A model generated the notes under the pieces. The model saw nothing but the letters and a program-made list of their open reading frames with translations, ran no database searches and had not been told where the DNA came from. From NCBI GenBank assembly GCA_031556335.1, contig JAVBTE010000077.1, positions 1 through 19,995 on the forward strand: a stretch of 19,995 nt of DNA, read 5' to 3'. The position numbers were made by a program, and so were the translations under genes. Each line of letters starts with the position of its first letter. The stretch's first letter is position 1. Origin of the DNA: Limiplasma sp031556335. Lineage in GTDB: Bacteria; Bacillota; Clostridia; Christensenellales; Aristaeellaceae. Below, piece after piece: positions 13,581-19,995 of the stretch.

Positions 13581-14306
13581 TTACGGGTCCAGGTCCCGCA
13601 AGAAGCGGGCGCCGATGACCTGAAGGTCCTCCGGGGTATCGATTTCATTGCAGAGCCGCCCGTGAAGCTCCAAAGGATACAGCGGGAGCCCGCCCTCCAG
13701 CACGTTGAAGGCGTTTTCGCCATACACCCCGGTTTCGCCCCGGGCAACGAAAGCCTCCACGCTTTGAAGCCAGCGGGAGAAATCCTTTGCCAGCCATTTG
13801 TAGGCGGGCTGGCAGGCCACGCAGTCCTCCCCGAACAATTCCACGCCCACGGCCACGACCCGACCGTCCCGAAGCCGGGCTTTGAAGTCCTTCTCCGGCA
13901 GGGGCAAGGCGGAATCCACGGCCATCACGCTGCTCTGGGAAGCGATCAGGTCCTGATACACGCTGCTTTCCAGCACCAGGTCGCCGTGCAAAAAGACCAC
14001 GTCCTCGCCCCTTAGCAGGGAAGCCGCCCGGTGCATGCTGACGATGTAATTGGTGGTGGCAAAATCGGGATTGTGGGCATAGGCGATGTTCAGCCCCAGG
14101 CCCAGGTCCGCCACATAGGAATGCAGCGATTGGTGGAAAGCGCCGGTGGTGATAACAATGTCCCGGATGCCGGCCCGGGAAAGTTGCTGAAGCTGGCGGC
14201 TGAGGATGGTGTGGCCCCGGCCGATGTCCGTCATGCCCTTGGGTTTGTTTTGGGTCAGGGCCCCCATGCGGCGGCCCACACCGGAATTCAAAATCAACGC
14301 TTTCAT
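13581..14306 (-). CDS. MobA/PntC-like nucleotidyltransferase, probable phosphonate activating enzyme
   Basis: The 241-residue protein has the NTP transferase signature LNSGVGRRMGALTQNKPKGM (6-25) and a C-terminal IDTPEDL, as in sugar-1-phosphate and phosphocholine/phosphonate cytidylyltransferases (LicC, PntC). PntC joins CMP to 2-aminoethylphosphonate before transfer to glycans or lipids. Here the neighbours make hydroxyethylphosphonate, so that is the likely substrate by inference. The ATG at 14306 overlaps the stop of the decarboxylase gene (ATGA), and longer frames upstream lie within that gene. The stop is 42 bases before the pepM start. A function on a sugar phosphate cannot be excluded. 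Confidence 0.82.
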   Translation of the reverse strand: MKALILNSGVGRRMGALTQNKPKGMTDIGRGHTILSRQLQQLSRAGIRDIVITTGAFHQSLHSYVADLGLGLNIAYAHNPDFATTNYIVSMHRAASLLRGEDVVFLHGDLVLESSVYQDLIASQSSVMAVDSALPLPEKDFKARLRDGRVVAVGVELFGEDCVACQPAYKWLAKDFSRWLQSVEAFVARGETGVYGENAFNVLEGGLPLYPLELHGRLCNEIDTPEDLQVIGARFLRDLDP

Positions 14307-15463
14307 GTGGGTGGGTTCTCCTCCGCGCTGTCGCTGCCCAAGGTATGCATCAGGCCCAGCATATTTTCCCGGGGGGTGAGGGTGGGGCGGCCCAGGTCGT
14401 CCCGGGAGCCTTGGGCAAGCAAAACCTCCAAAAAGCAGGTTTTGCTGTGAACACACTCCCGAATGCGGGGCAGATGCAATTGCAGCTCCCGCATGGTTTC
14501 GGCGGAGAAGCATTTTTCGTAGCCCGCCGCCCGGGCCATGGGCGCGAACCATACTTTGCCGCTGGCCACCGGCATGCCGCCCACGCTTTCGTGGCCGCCG
14601 TTGTTCAGCAGCACATGCACCAGATTGGTGCAGTGGTGAAAGGCCTCCACAACCCCGCTGCCCAGGTGCATGATGGACGCGCCGTCGCCGTCCAGGCACC
14701 AGACGGTAAAGTCCGGCTTCGCCTTGGCAATGCCCAGGGCGATCATGTTGGCGTGGCCCATGCTGCCCACGGTGAGAAAATCGTGGGCATGGTCCTGGCC
14801 CAGGGCCTCGCGCATCTCAAACACTTCCCGGGAGGCCTTGCCCGTGGTGGAAACAAAAATGTCCTTTTCTGTGGAAAAGCGGAGAATTTCCCGGATGGCT
14901 TCCTCCCGGGTCAGGTTCCAAAAGCGGTCGAAACGCACCTTGGGGCCGTGGGTAAAGGTGTTTTTGTGAACCAGAAACGAAACGCTTTCACCGGCGGCCA
15001 GCAAGGGCCGGGCTTTTTCCAGCATATCCGCGAAGGCTGCGTCGTCGGTGGCGGCGTCCAGCTCAAGAACCGCCAAACCCATCAGTTCCAAAAGCTCTTT
15101 GGTAATCAGCCCCTGAAAGGCGTGCTGGGGTTCGTCGGGCACCCCGGGCTCGCCCCGCCAGCCCACCACAAACACGCAGGGAATGCCGTACACCCGCCGG
15201 TCCAGCAAAGAAACGATGGGGTTTAAGGCATTGCCGATGCCGCTGTTTTGCAAATACACAAGCCCCGGGCGGCCCGTGGCCAGGTAGTGCCCGGCGGCCA
15301 CCGCCACCGCGCCGCCTTCGTTGGCCGCCACCACGTGCTTGCCGCTGAGGCCGTACTTGGTATAGATGGTATCATTGAGAGGCTTGAGCAGAGAATCCGG
15401 AACGCCGGTATACAGGTCAACCCCCAGAGCGCTCATCCCCTGTAAAAACGCGCTCGCTTTCAT
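14303..15463 (-). CDS. ppd: Phosphonopyruvate decarboxylase (thiamine diphosphate)
   Basis: The 386-residue TPP enzyme has the N-terminal glutamate region AANEGGAVAVAAGHYLATG (Glu49) and the TPP/metal motif GDGASIMH (259-266) ending in NNGGHESVGG (287-296), which is characteristic of phosphonopyruvate and sulfopyruvate decarboxylases. It converts phosphonopyruvate to phosphonoacetaldehyde, pulling the unfavourable PEP mutase reaction forward. It is complete and is the first gene of the operon: AAGGAGG lies 7 bases before the ATG and a good promoter lies further upstream. The adjacent PEP mutase excludes sulfopyruvate as the likely substrate. Confidence 0.93.
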   Translation of the reverse strand: MKASAFLQGMSALGVDLYTGVPDSLLKPLNDTIYTKYGLSGKHVVAANEGGAVAVAAGHYLATGRPGLVYLQNSGIGNALNPIVSLLDRRVYGIPCVFVVGWRGEPGVPDEPQHAFQGLITKELLELMGLAVLELDAATDDAAFADMLEKARPLLAAGESVSFLVHKNTFTHGPKVRFDRFWNLTREEAIREILRFSTEKDIFVSTTGKASREVFEMREALGQDHAHDFLTVGSMGHANMIALGIAKAKPDFTVWCLDGDGASIMHLGSGVVEAFHHCTNLVHVLLNNGGHESVGGMPVASGKVWFAPMARAAGYEKCFSAETMRELQLHLPRIRECVHSKTCFLEVLLAQGSRDDLGRPTLTPRENMLGLMHTLGSDSAEENPPT

Positions 15464-15497
15464 CGCATTGCCTCCTTAAAAGTAGCATCACACGCAT

Positions 15498-15526
15498 ATC
15501 ATACCGAAAATTCCATGAAAATGCAA
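15498..15526 (-). promoter_or_regulatory. Promoter of the phosphonate operon
   Basis: On the minus strand TTGCAT (complement of 15521-15526), an exact 17-base spacer, and TATGAT (complement of 15498-15503) give 4/6 and 5/6 matches to the consensus hexamers. The ppd ATG is 34 bases downstream. It drives ppd, the NTP transferase, pepM and phpC. Confidence 0.75.
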
Positions 15527-15555
15527 AAGATTGTTTTTGGGAGGGCGGACAAAGA

Positions 15556-15584
15556 CAAAGGAGCCGCGGCGAACCTTCGCCGCG
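15556..15584 (-). terminator. Terminator after the SH3-domain gene
   Basis: CGCGGCGAA (15565-15573) pairs perfectly with TTCGCCGCG (15576-15584). On the minus strand the hairpin is followed by GCTCCTTTGTCTTTG, a broken T-run. It isolates the SH3-domain gene from the phosphonate operon promoter. Confidence 0.5.
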
Positions 15585-15640
15585 ACCCCCTGGGGCTTGC
15601 CGGAAAATGCGCTCCGGCGGTTTGATTCCTTTGGGATAGA

Positions 15641-16597
15641 TTAGATGGCCTTGAAGTAGCTGTTGCTGATGAAGCCCTGGGTGCCGTCGCTGTCGATCTC
15701 GATGATGCTCCAGCTGGCGCCCACGCTCAGCACGGTCACTTCGGTGCCGGCGGCATAGGAACGGATGATGTTGTCCTTGGCCACGCCGGGGGTGAAACGA
15801 ATGTTGATGTTGCCGCCGTTCGTGCTGAACAGCTTCGCCGCGAAGGGCACTTCGGGATAGCTGGGGGCGGGGTCGGGGGTGGGGGCAGGGGCGGGAGCGC
15901 CGACTTTGATGTATTTCTTCATCATATAGCCGTTCTTGCCATCCACGGTGACCTTGTAGAAGTTGCCGTTTTCGCCCAGCAGGGTAACCGCCACGCCGTT
16001 GCCGTAGTAGCCGATGACCTTGGCGTCGGTGCTGGGGAGTTCGCGAAGCAGAAGAACCTGCTTGCTGCCCGGGTTGTTCACGTAGCCGGTCTTGGGGTAG
16101 CCGGTGGTGCTGGTGCCGCTGGAGGAGTTGCCGCTGAGGAAACGGCTGTCCATGTAGCCAACCACGGAATCCATCTGCACCTTGTTCCAGCCATTGCCCT
16201 TGAGCAGCACGTTCACCTGGGTGCCGGGGGCGTAGCTCGTTACGATGGCGCCGTCCATGGAAGGAGCGGTGCGCATGTTGAGGCCCTTGCCGGTGTTGGT
16301 GCGGACATACATGGTGGAAGCGCTGCCGGTATCGGTCAGGTACTTGCTCATCACGAAGCCGGTTTTGCCGGACACCTTCACCTTGCTCCACTCGGAGCCG
16401 CTTTCCAGAACGGTCATCCACGTGCCGGTGGGATACTGCCCAAGCACCGCGCTGGTGATGGAAGCTTCCTGGCGCAGGTTGAGCGAGCCGCCCTTGACGA
16501 CGGAGAAGCTTTCAGCCAGCGAAAGCGCGGGAAGCGCCAGCAGGACGACAGCCACCATCAGCCACAGGCATCTTTTGTACATAGGGGTCTTTTGCAT
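15641..16597 (-). CDS. Secreted protein with four bacterial SH3 domains
   Basis: The 318-residue protein starts with a signal peptide (MQKTPMYKRCLWLMV, hydrophobic core, cleavage near LSLA at about residue 29). Four SH3-type repeats follow at about 30-90, 97-155, 175-235 and 254-318, with landmarks SLNLRQEAS, GLNMRTAPS, VLLLRELPS and NINIRFTPG and closing GFV, GYM, GYM and GFI. Ser/Gly- and Pro-rich linkers separate repeats 2-3 and 3-4. Such domains bind peptidoglycan peptides and often target enzymes, but no enzyme domain is present, so this is probably a wall-associated adaptor. GGAGGG is 7 bases before the ATG at 16597; a start at 16633 would add twelve residues ahead of the signal peptide. 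Confidence 0.88.
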   Translation of the reverse strand: MQKTPMYKRCLWLMVAVVLLALPALSLAESFSVVKGGSLNLRQEASITSAVLGQYPTGTWMTVLESGSEWSKVKVSGKTGFVMSKYLTDTGSASTMYVRTNTGKGLNMRTAPSMDGAIVTSYAPGTQVNVLLKGNGWNKVQMDSVVGYMDSRFLSGNSSSGTSTTGYPKTGYVNNPGSKQVLLLRELPSTDAKVIGYYGNGVAVTLLGENGNFYKVTVDGKNGYMMKKYIKVGAPAPAPTPDPAPSYPEVPFAAKLFSTNGGNINIRFTPGVAKDNIIRSYAAGTEVTVLSVGASWSIIEIDSDGTQGFISNSYFKAI

Positions 16598-16999
16598 AGG
16601 GAAACCCTCCTTATTGCTTTTGGCAAGGGGCAACCCGTTGCCATTCTCCCATCAGACGAACCCGCCGACCCACTTATTGCGTGATTTGGGTGGAAAACCC
16701 TGGTAATACATGGGTTTCGCGGCATGCCCAACCAGTTTTCTGGAAGGGCTTGGAAGGCGCTTTTTCGGCATTCTTTGGAAAGCCTTGCGCCATGGATGGC
16801 AAGCCTGGAAAGATTTGCCGGTTTATGGTTTTGGAAGAAACGCAATGGGGCAAAAATGGTGAAACGGCTTGCAAACAGGCCCAAATCCCATGGAACATTT
16901 GCATGGCCTGTCAGGTTTTGCTTGCGGTTGAGCGGGCCGCGCCGGGCAAAATACCGTTGCGGTTTGATGCGATGCGGACCCAGGGGGAGATGATGTTCA
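16598..16999. other. Gene-free stretch with potential RNA structure
   Basis: I see no convincing gene here on either strand: open frames lack conserved motifs, ribosome binding sites and normal codon use. The stretch has a TGGAA word recurring near 16741, 16751, 16776, 16806, 16833 and 16890. Two foldable blocks are present: CTGGT 16700-16704 and TGGG 16711-16714 pair with CCCA 16727-16730 and ACCAG 16731-16735; GGCTT 16747-16751 and GGCGC 16756-16760 pair with GCGCC 16787-16791 and AAGCC 16801-16805. It is the divergent upstream region of the SH3-domain and PRC-barrel genes and may hold their promoters or a small RNA. Confidence 0.4.
16703..16731 (-). promoter_or_regulatory. Possible promoter for the SH3-domain gene
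   Basis: On the minus strand TTGGGC (complement of 16726-16731), a 17-base spacer and TATTAC (complement of 16703-16708) are found about 105 bases before the gene start. Hexamer matches are moderate (3/6 and 4/6). Confidence 0.35.
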
Positions 17000-17503
17000 A
17001 TGACAAGCTTGCGGCGAATCATCGGCATGCCTGTGGTGTGGCAAGGAACGACGCTGGGGTACGTGGAACGCGGCGTCCTTACCCAAAGCGCCAAAAAGCT
17101 GCAAGGGCTGGTGGTGCGGCGGGGGCTTGGCAACGCCAAATGGATTCCGCGCAAATTGATCGTCATCATCGGCAACACCTGCGTTTTGGTGTGCGGAGAG
17201 ACCGAGCGGATGCCCAAAACACCGGAGATCAAGCTGACAAGGGCCTATCTGACGACGGGGGAATGCGCGGGGTTGGTGACGGACGCGGTGCTCAGCGGGG
17301 AAACCCTCCGCGTGGCGGCGCTGGAGGTATCGGACGGGCCGCTGTATCACCTGCTGGGCCGCAGGGCCTATGCCACGGATTACAGCGTGCGCCCCGAAGA
17401 ACCCTACCGCAAGGTGGATGAAATGGCTTGCGAAATCGTCGCCTCACAGCTGCGCACATGGATGCAGGTGATGGGTGAACAGGGAAAGGAGGACGTGCAA
17501 TGA
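17000..17503 (+). CDS. PRC-barrel domain protein
   Basis: This 167-residue soluble protein opens MTSLRRIIGMPVVWQGTTLGYVERGVL, resembling a PRC-barrel strand pattern; a second half (about 85-145, TGECAGLVTDAVLSGETLRVAALEVS) repeats the pattern. PRC-barrels are small beta domains found in RimM, photosynthetic reaction centre subunits and clostridial sporulation-related proteins; no catalytic residues are evident. ATG 17000 follows GGGGGAG at about 10 bases. The gene overlaps the next one as ATGA and is followed by a permease gene, so the three are likely one unit. Its function is unknown, and the domain call rests on pattern recognition only. Confidence 0.7.
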   Translation: MTSLRRIIGMPVVWQGTTLGYVERGVLTQSAKKLQGLVVRRGLGNAKWIPRKLIVIIGNTCVLVCGETERMPKTPEIKLTRAYLTTGECAGLVTDAVLSGETLRVAALEVSDGPLYHLLGRRAYATDYSVRPEEPYRKVDEMACEIVASQLRTWMQVMGEQGKEDVQ

Positions 17504-17643
17504 ACGTGGTAAGAATCGCGGTGACGGGACTGGTTGGCTTTGCCGTGGGGGCGGGCGCCATGATGATGCCCGGGAACCAGAAGCTGAAACGCCAGGTGCA
17601 GCGGCAGGTGGACACCGTCCGCAAAATGAGCAGGATGTGGTAA
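17500..17643 (+). CDS. 47-residue membrane-anchored peptide
   Basis: The ATG at 17500 overlaps the stop of the PRC-barrel gene (ATGA), with AAAGGAGG upstream. The product is a glycine-rich hydrophobic segment (residues 4-23, VRIAVTGLVGFAVGAGAMMM) followed by a basic amphipathic tail (KLKRQVQRQVDTVRKMSRMW). The layout is like a minimal YtxH-type protein: one short membrane helix and a charged cytoplasmic helix. Translational coupling, the good ribosome binding site and codon use like the neighbours argue that it is real despite its size. No function can be assigned. Confidence 0.65.
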   Translation: MNVVRIAVTGLVGFAVGAGAMMMPGNQKLKRQVQRQVDTVRKMSRMW

Positions 17644-17695
17644 CGCGGCGGATTTGAAGGCAAGGGTTTTGGCCCGGCCAAAGGAGCGGACGACC

Positions 17696-18814
17696 ATGGA
17701 GCCAACGCGCGGCGCGCTCACCCAAAAGCGGATCTGGCAGGCGGCATTGATTGCAGGCCTTGTTCTGCTCTTGGTGTGGGCGCGCGCGTTGCTTTGGCAG
17801 GCGGTTTTGCAGCTGTTTTTTGGCCTTTTGGTGGCGCTGTTGGCCATGCCCGTCATGCGCCGGCTGGAAAGGCGGCTATCCTCCGGGGTGGCGGCGTCCC
17901 TGGCCATGCTGGCGGTAGGCGCCGCGTTTTTTGGCGCGCTGCTGCTGCTGGTGCCCTTTGTGGTGGAACAGGTGCGCCAGCTGATGGGCATGCTGCCCGT
18001 ATTATACGCAAAGATGAGCGAGTGGATGCAGGCGGGCGAGGACTGGCTGACCCAAAACGGCATTCGGGTGAACACCGAGGTGAAAGCCACGCTGCTGGAA
18101 AAAGGCCAAAGCCTGGTTACCGGCGTGCTGCCCTCGACCCTGGAAAAAGCCGGGGGCATGATGGACAAGCTCAGCAAGCTGCTGCTGGCCCCGGCCTTCG
18201 CCTTTTATTTTTTGCGGGACCGCAAGCGCATCAGCGGATGGCTGCTGTTGCTGTTGCCCGTGGGCTGGCGGGACACCACGGTGAAGATGCTGCGGGAAAT
18301 GCGCCGGGAAACCGCCGGATTTTTGCGGGGGCAGCTGATGGTGTCGGCAGTGGTGGGCGTGATGACGGGGATTGGCCTGTTGGTGATTGGCATGCCCAGC
18401 TGGCTGCTTTTGGGCATGCTGATGGCGGTGCTGGAAATGCTGCCCTATGTGGGGCCCTTTTTGGGCGGCGCGTTTATTTTGCTGTTCGCCCTGCAAGGCG
18501 GCATGAGCCAGGTGCTGTGGGCCCTGGGCATTGTGGTGGTGGTGCAGCAGCTGGAAAACGGCATGATCAGCCCCAAGCTGATGAGCGACGCCACCCGGCT
18601 GCATCCCGTGGCAGTGCTGCTATCCGTCATGCTGGGGGGCATGGCCGGGGGCATGCTGGGCATTCTTCTGGCCATTCCGGCGCTACTCTGCCTTCGGGCG
18701 GCCATGCGGGTGCTGTCTTTGCGCATCCACCAGCCCGAGGGCGTCGCCACAGGCTATTTTCCGGAGAAATTTGAACCCGTCCGTGGAAAAAGCAAGGCCC
18801 GGCAGCCACGGTAA
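17696..18814 (+). CDS. AI-2E/PerM-family transporter
   Basis: The 372-residue integral membrane protein has two hydrophobic helices at the N-terminus, a periplasmic-type amphipathic region (about 85-165), then five or six helices. The family signature is near the end: LENGMISPKLMSDATRLHPVAVLLSVMLGG. This family includes putative autoinducer-2 exporters, sporulation proteins (YtvI-like) and sodium/proton antiporters, so transport substrate is open. ATG 17696 is chosen because AAGGAG is 9 bases upstream; a TTG at 17654 would add fourteen residues. It follows the small membrane peptide gene by 52 bases. Confidence 0.9.
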   Translation: MEPTRGALTQKRIWQAALIAGLVLLLVWARALLWQAVLQLFFGLLVALLAMPVMRRLERRLSSGVAASLAMLAVGAAFFGALLLLVPFVVEQVRQLMGMLPVLYAKMSEWMQAGEDWLTQNGIRVNTEVKATLLEKGQSLVTGVLPSTLEKAGGMMDKLSKLLLAPAFAFYFLRDRKRISGWLLLLLPVGWRDTTVKMLREMRRETAGFLRGQLMVSAVVGVMTGIGLLVIGMPSWLLLGMLMAVLEMLPYVGPFLGGAFILLFALQGGMSQVLWALGIVVVVQQLENGMISPKLMSDATRLHPVAVLLSVMLGGMAGGMLGILLAIPALLCLRAAMRVLSLRIHQPEGVATGYFPEKFEPVRGKSKARQPR

Positions 18815-18842
18815 GAAAAAACGAAAGGAATACGCACCGCAC

Positions 18843-18871
18843 TTCCAAAAAGCGTTTTTTTGTTGTATAAT
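18843..18871 (+). promoter_or_regulatory. Promoter of the ireB-ruvX-DUF1292 operon
   Basis: A perfect TATAAT at 18866-18871 is preceded at 17 bases by TTCCAA (18843-18848), a weak -35. The GTG start of ireB lies 29 bases further on. Confidence 0.65.
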
Positions 18872-18900
18872 GAAATATCACCGTGAGGGAGTGGAGATAG

Positions 18901-19161
18901 GTGACGGATATGAACGGCACGACCAAGTTCTCGCCCATTGTGGAGGGAAACCAGCGCGCCAGCGACATTTTGGAGCATGTATACCGCGCTTTGCAGGCAA
19001 AGGGGTATGACCCTGTAACCCAGCTGGTGGGCTATATTATCTCCGGCGATCCCACATATATCACCAGTTACGGCCAGGCCCGCAGCATGATCTGCCGCCT
19101 GGAGCGGGACGAAATCGTGGAGGACCTGGTGCGCGTATATTTGAACAGGATGGACGGCTGA
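18901..19161 (+). CDS. ireB: IreB family regulatory phosphoprotein (UPF0297/DUF965)
   Basis: This 86-residue protein has the complete family sequence, including KFSPIVEGNQRASDILEHVY, GYDPVTQLVGYIISGDPTYI and ARSMICRLERDEIVEDLVRVYL. In Enterococcus faecalis, IreB is a small dimer phosphorylated on N-terminal threonines by the kinase IreK and restrains cephalosporin resistance; here Thr7 and Thr8 lie in the same N-terminal stretch. GTG 18901 is preferred because GAGGGAG is 9 bases upstream. The stop overlaps the ruvX start by one base (TGATG). The order ireB-ruvX-DUF1292 is conserved in Firmicutes, though alaS, its frequent upstream neighbour, is absent. Confidence 0.93.
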   Translation: MTDMNGTTKFSPIVEGNQRASDILEHVYRALQAKGYDPVTQLVGYIISGDPTYITSYGQARSMICRLERDEIVEDLVRVYLNRMDG

Positions 19162-19586
19162 TGCCGTCTCCGGCAGGGCGCGTGGTGGCCCTGGATGTGG
19201 GAGACGTGCGCATCGGCGTTGCTGTGTCCGATCCTACGGGCACCATTGCGCAGCCCGTGGAGGTGTACCGGCGCGTGGGCTACGGGCCGGACAGCCGCTA
19301 TGTGCTTTCCCTGTGCCAGCGGTTTGGCACCCGGCAAGTGGTGCTGGGGCTTCCCCTGAACATGGACGGCACCGAAGGCGGCCAGGCGGAAAAGGCCAGG
19401 GCCTTTGGCGGGCGGCTGGAGGCGGAAGGCCTTGCGGTTCACTATCAGGACGAGCGGCTGACCACGGTAACGGCGGAGCAGGCCTTGATCAGCGGGCAAA
19501 TGCGCCGGGAGGACCGGCGGCAAGTGGTGGACAAGGTGGCGGCCGCAGTGATTTTGGAACAGTGGCTGGCCGCGCAAAAATCATAA
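19161..19586 (+). CDS. ruvX: Holliday junction resolvase-like RNase (RuvX/YqgF)
   Basis: The 141-residue RNase H-fold protein has catalytic-type acids D12 (ALDVGDVRIGVA), D97/E98 (YQDERLTT) and D124 (VVDKVAA), and the GLPLNMDGTEG loop (63-73). RuvX is implicated in Holliday junction resolution and in 16S rRNA 5' end maturation. The ATG at 19161 shares one base with the stop of ireB. Length is normal and no feature is missing. Confidence 0.94.
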   Translation: MPSPAGRVVALDVGDVRIGVAVSDPTGTIAQPVEVYRRVGYGPDSRYVLSLCQRFGTRQVVLGLPLNMDGTEGGQAEKARAFGGRLEAEGLAVHYQDERLTTVTAEQALISGQMRREDRRQVVDKVAAAVILEQWLAAQKS

Positions 19587-19627
19587 GAAAAGCGCCCGGT
19601 TTGATAACGGGCGGAAAGAGGCCGTTC

Positions 19628-19954
19628 ATGGACGAACAAAAAAACCATTTGGTACAGCTTCAGGACGAAGACGGCAATGATGTGGATTTCGAGCACCTGA
19701 TGACCATTGAGCATGAAGGCAGCTACTATGTGGTGCTGGAAGCGACCCAGGACATGGAAGACTGCATGGAGGGCGAGGCCATCATTTTGAAGATCGTTCA
19801 GGACGAAGGCGGCGAGGATGTGTACGCCACCATCGAGGACGAGGCCGAGCTGAAAGCGGTTTTTGACAAGTGCATCGCGGCCATGGAAGAAGAGGACGCC
19901 CTGGCCGGGGGCGAAGGGGACGAGGACGAAGAGGACGACGGCGAAGGGGAGTAA
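19628..19954 (+). CDS. yrzB: DUF1292 family protein (YrzB-like)
   Basis: The 108-residue DUF1292 protein begins MDEQKNHLVQLQDEDGNDVDFEHLMTI and contains YYVVLEATQ and EDVYATIEDEAELKAVFDKC. It ends with a very acidic tail (about 88-108, almost all Glu, Asp and Gly), longer than in many relatives. The domain's function is unknown. It is the third gene of the conserved ireB-ruvX-yrzB unit, 41 bases after ruvX, with GAAAGAGG before the ATG. Confidence 0.9.
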   Translation: MDEQKNHLVQLQDEDGNDVDFEHLMTIEHEGSYYVVLEATQDMEDCMEGEAIILKIVQDEGGEDVYATIEDEAELKAVFDKCIAAMEEEDALAGGEGDEDEEDDGEGE

Positions 19955-19995
19955 GACGGGGGGACGTTTTGCAGGGGCGCCGCCCCAGCACCCCG
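19955..19995 (+). repeat. Dispersed hairpin repeat, copy E (cut by window edge)
   Basis: Immediately after the DUF1292 stop the G-rich leader GACGGGGGGACGTTTTGCAG appears, followed by GGGGC with GCCCC. This matches the start of copies A and B. The rest lies beyond the window. Confidence 0.65.

Noticed and set aside
16558..17232. A 224-residue minus-strand frame across the gene-free stretch
   Set aside because: It overlaps the SH3-domain and PRC-barrel gene starts, shows no motif and has unlike codon use.
16681..17421. A 246-residue plus-strand frame in the gene-free stretch
   Set aside because: Its second half is the wrong frame of the PRC-barrel gene and its first half has no recognisable domain or ribosome binding site.

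Overview
The window reads as a GC-rich chromosome segment of an anaerobic Firmicute (Bacillota, class Clostridia; a gut lineage is likely but not proven). The grounds are the ireB-ruvX-DUF1292 gene order typical of Firmicutes, strong GGAGG ribosome binding sites, a long-form ribosome hibernation factor, a DUF1653 gene and a bacterial microcompartment (BMC) locus of clostridial style. No rRNA, tRNA, CRISPR array or transposase was seen.

Region 1 (1-4141, + strand) is the downstream end of a BMC locus: the tail of a PduS/RnfC-like electron-transfer protein, a PduT-like tandem-domain shell protein with its pore cysteine, two nearly identical PduA/PduJ-like hexamer proteins, a FucU-like fucose mutarotase, a LacI-type regulator with a probable promoter of its own, and four consecutive EutN/CcmL-type vertex proteins. 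The signature enzymes must lie upstream of base 1. FucU suggests fucose (or rhamnose) breakdown through propanediol, but the window cannot prove this.

Region 2 (4142-10319) holds general genes separated by hairpin-rich dispersed repeats: a YbiT-type ABC-F protein whose second ATP site is degenerate, coupled to a DUF1653 gene; a tandem PPK2 (polyphosphate kinase 2 family) protein with a histone-H1-like Lys/Ala/Pro N-terminal tail; an extended SDR (epimerase-like); and a small membrane protein made of a duplicated hairpin.

Region 3 (10320-16597, - strand) contains the long hibernation factor and a four-gene phosphonate operon reading ppd, NTP transferase, cytidylyltransferase-PEP mutase fusion, iron alcohol dehydrogenase. 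This encodes PEP to phosphonopyruvate to phosphonoacetaldehyde to 2-hydroxyethylphosphonate, plus a predicted nucleotidyl activation step. A good promoter precedes ppd. Upstream lies a secreted four-SH3-domain protein.

Region 4 (16598-19995, + strand) starts with about 400 bases without a recognisable gene, then a PRC-barrel protein, a 47-residue membrane peptide and an AI-2E-type permease in a row, and finally the ireB-ruvX-DUF1292 operon behind a TATAAT promoter. The window ends inside another copy of the dispersed repeat.

The most promising leads are the phosphonate operon (hydroxyethylphosphonate rather than aminoethylphosphonate, with two nucleotidyltransferase-type domains, one apparently degenerate) and the histone-like tail on the PPK2 protein.
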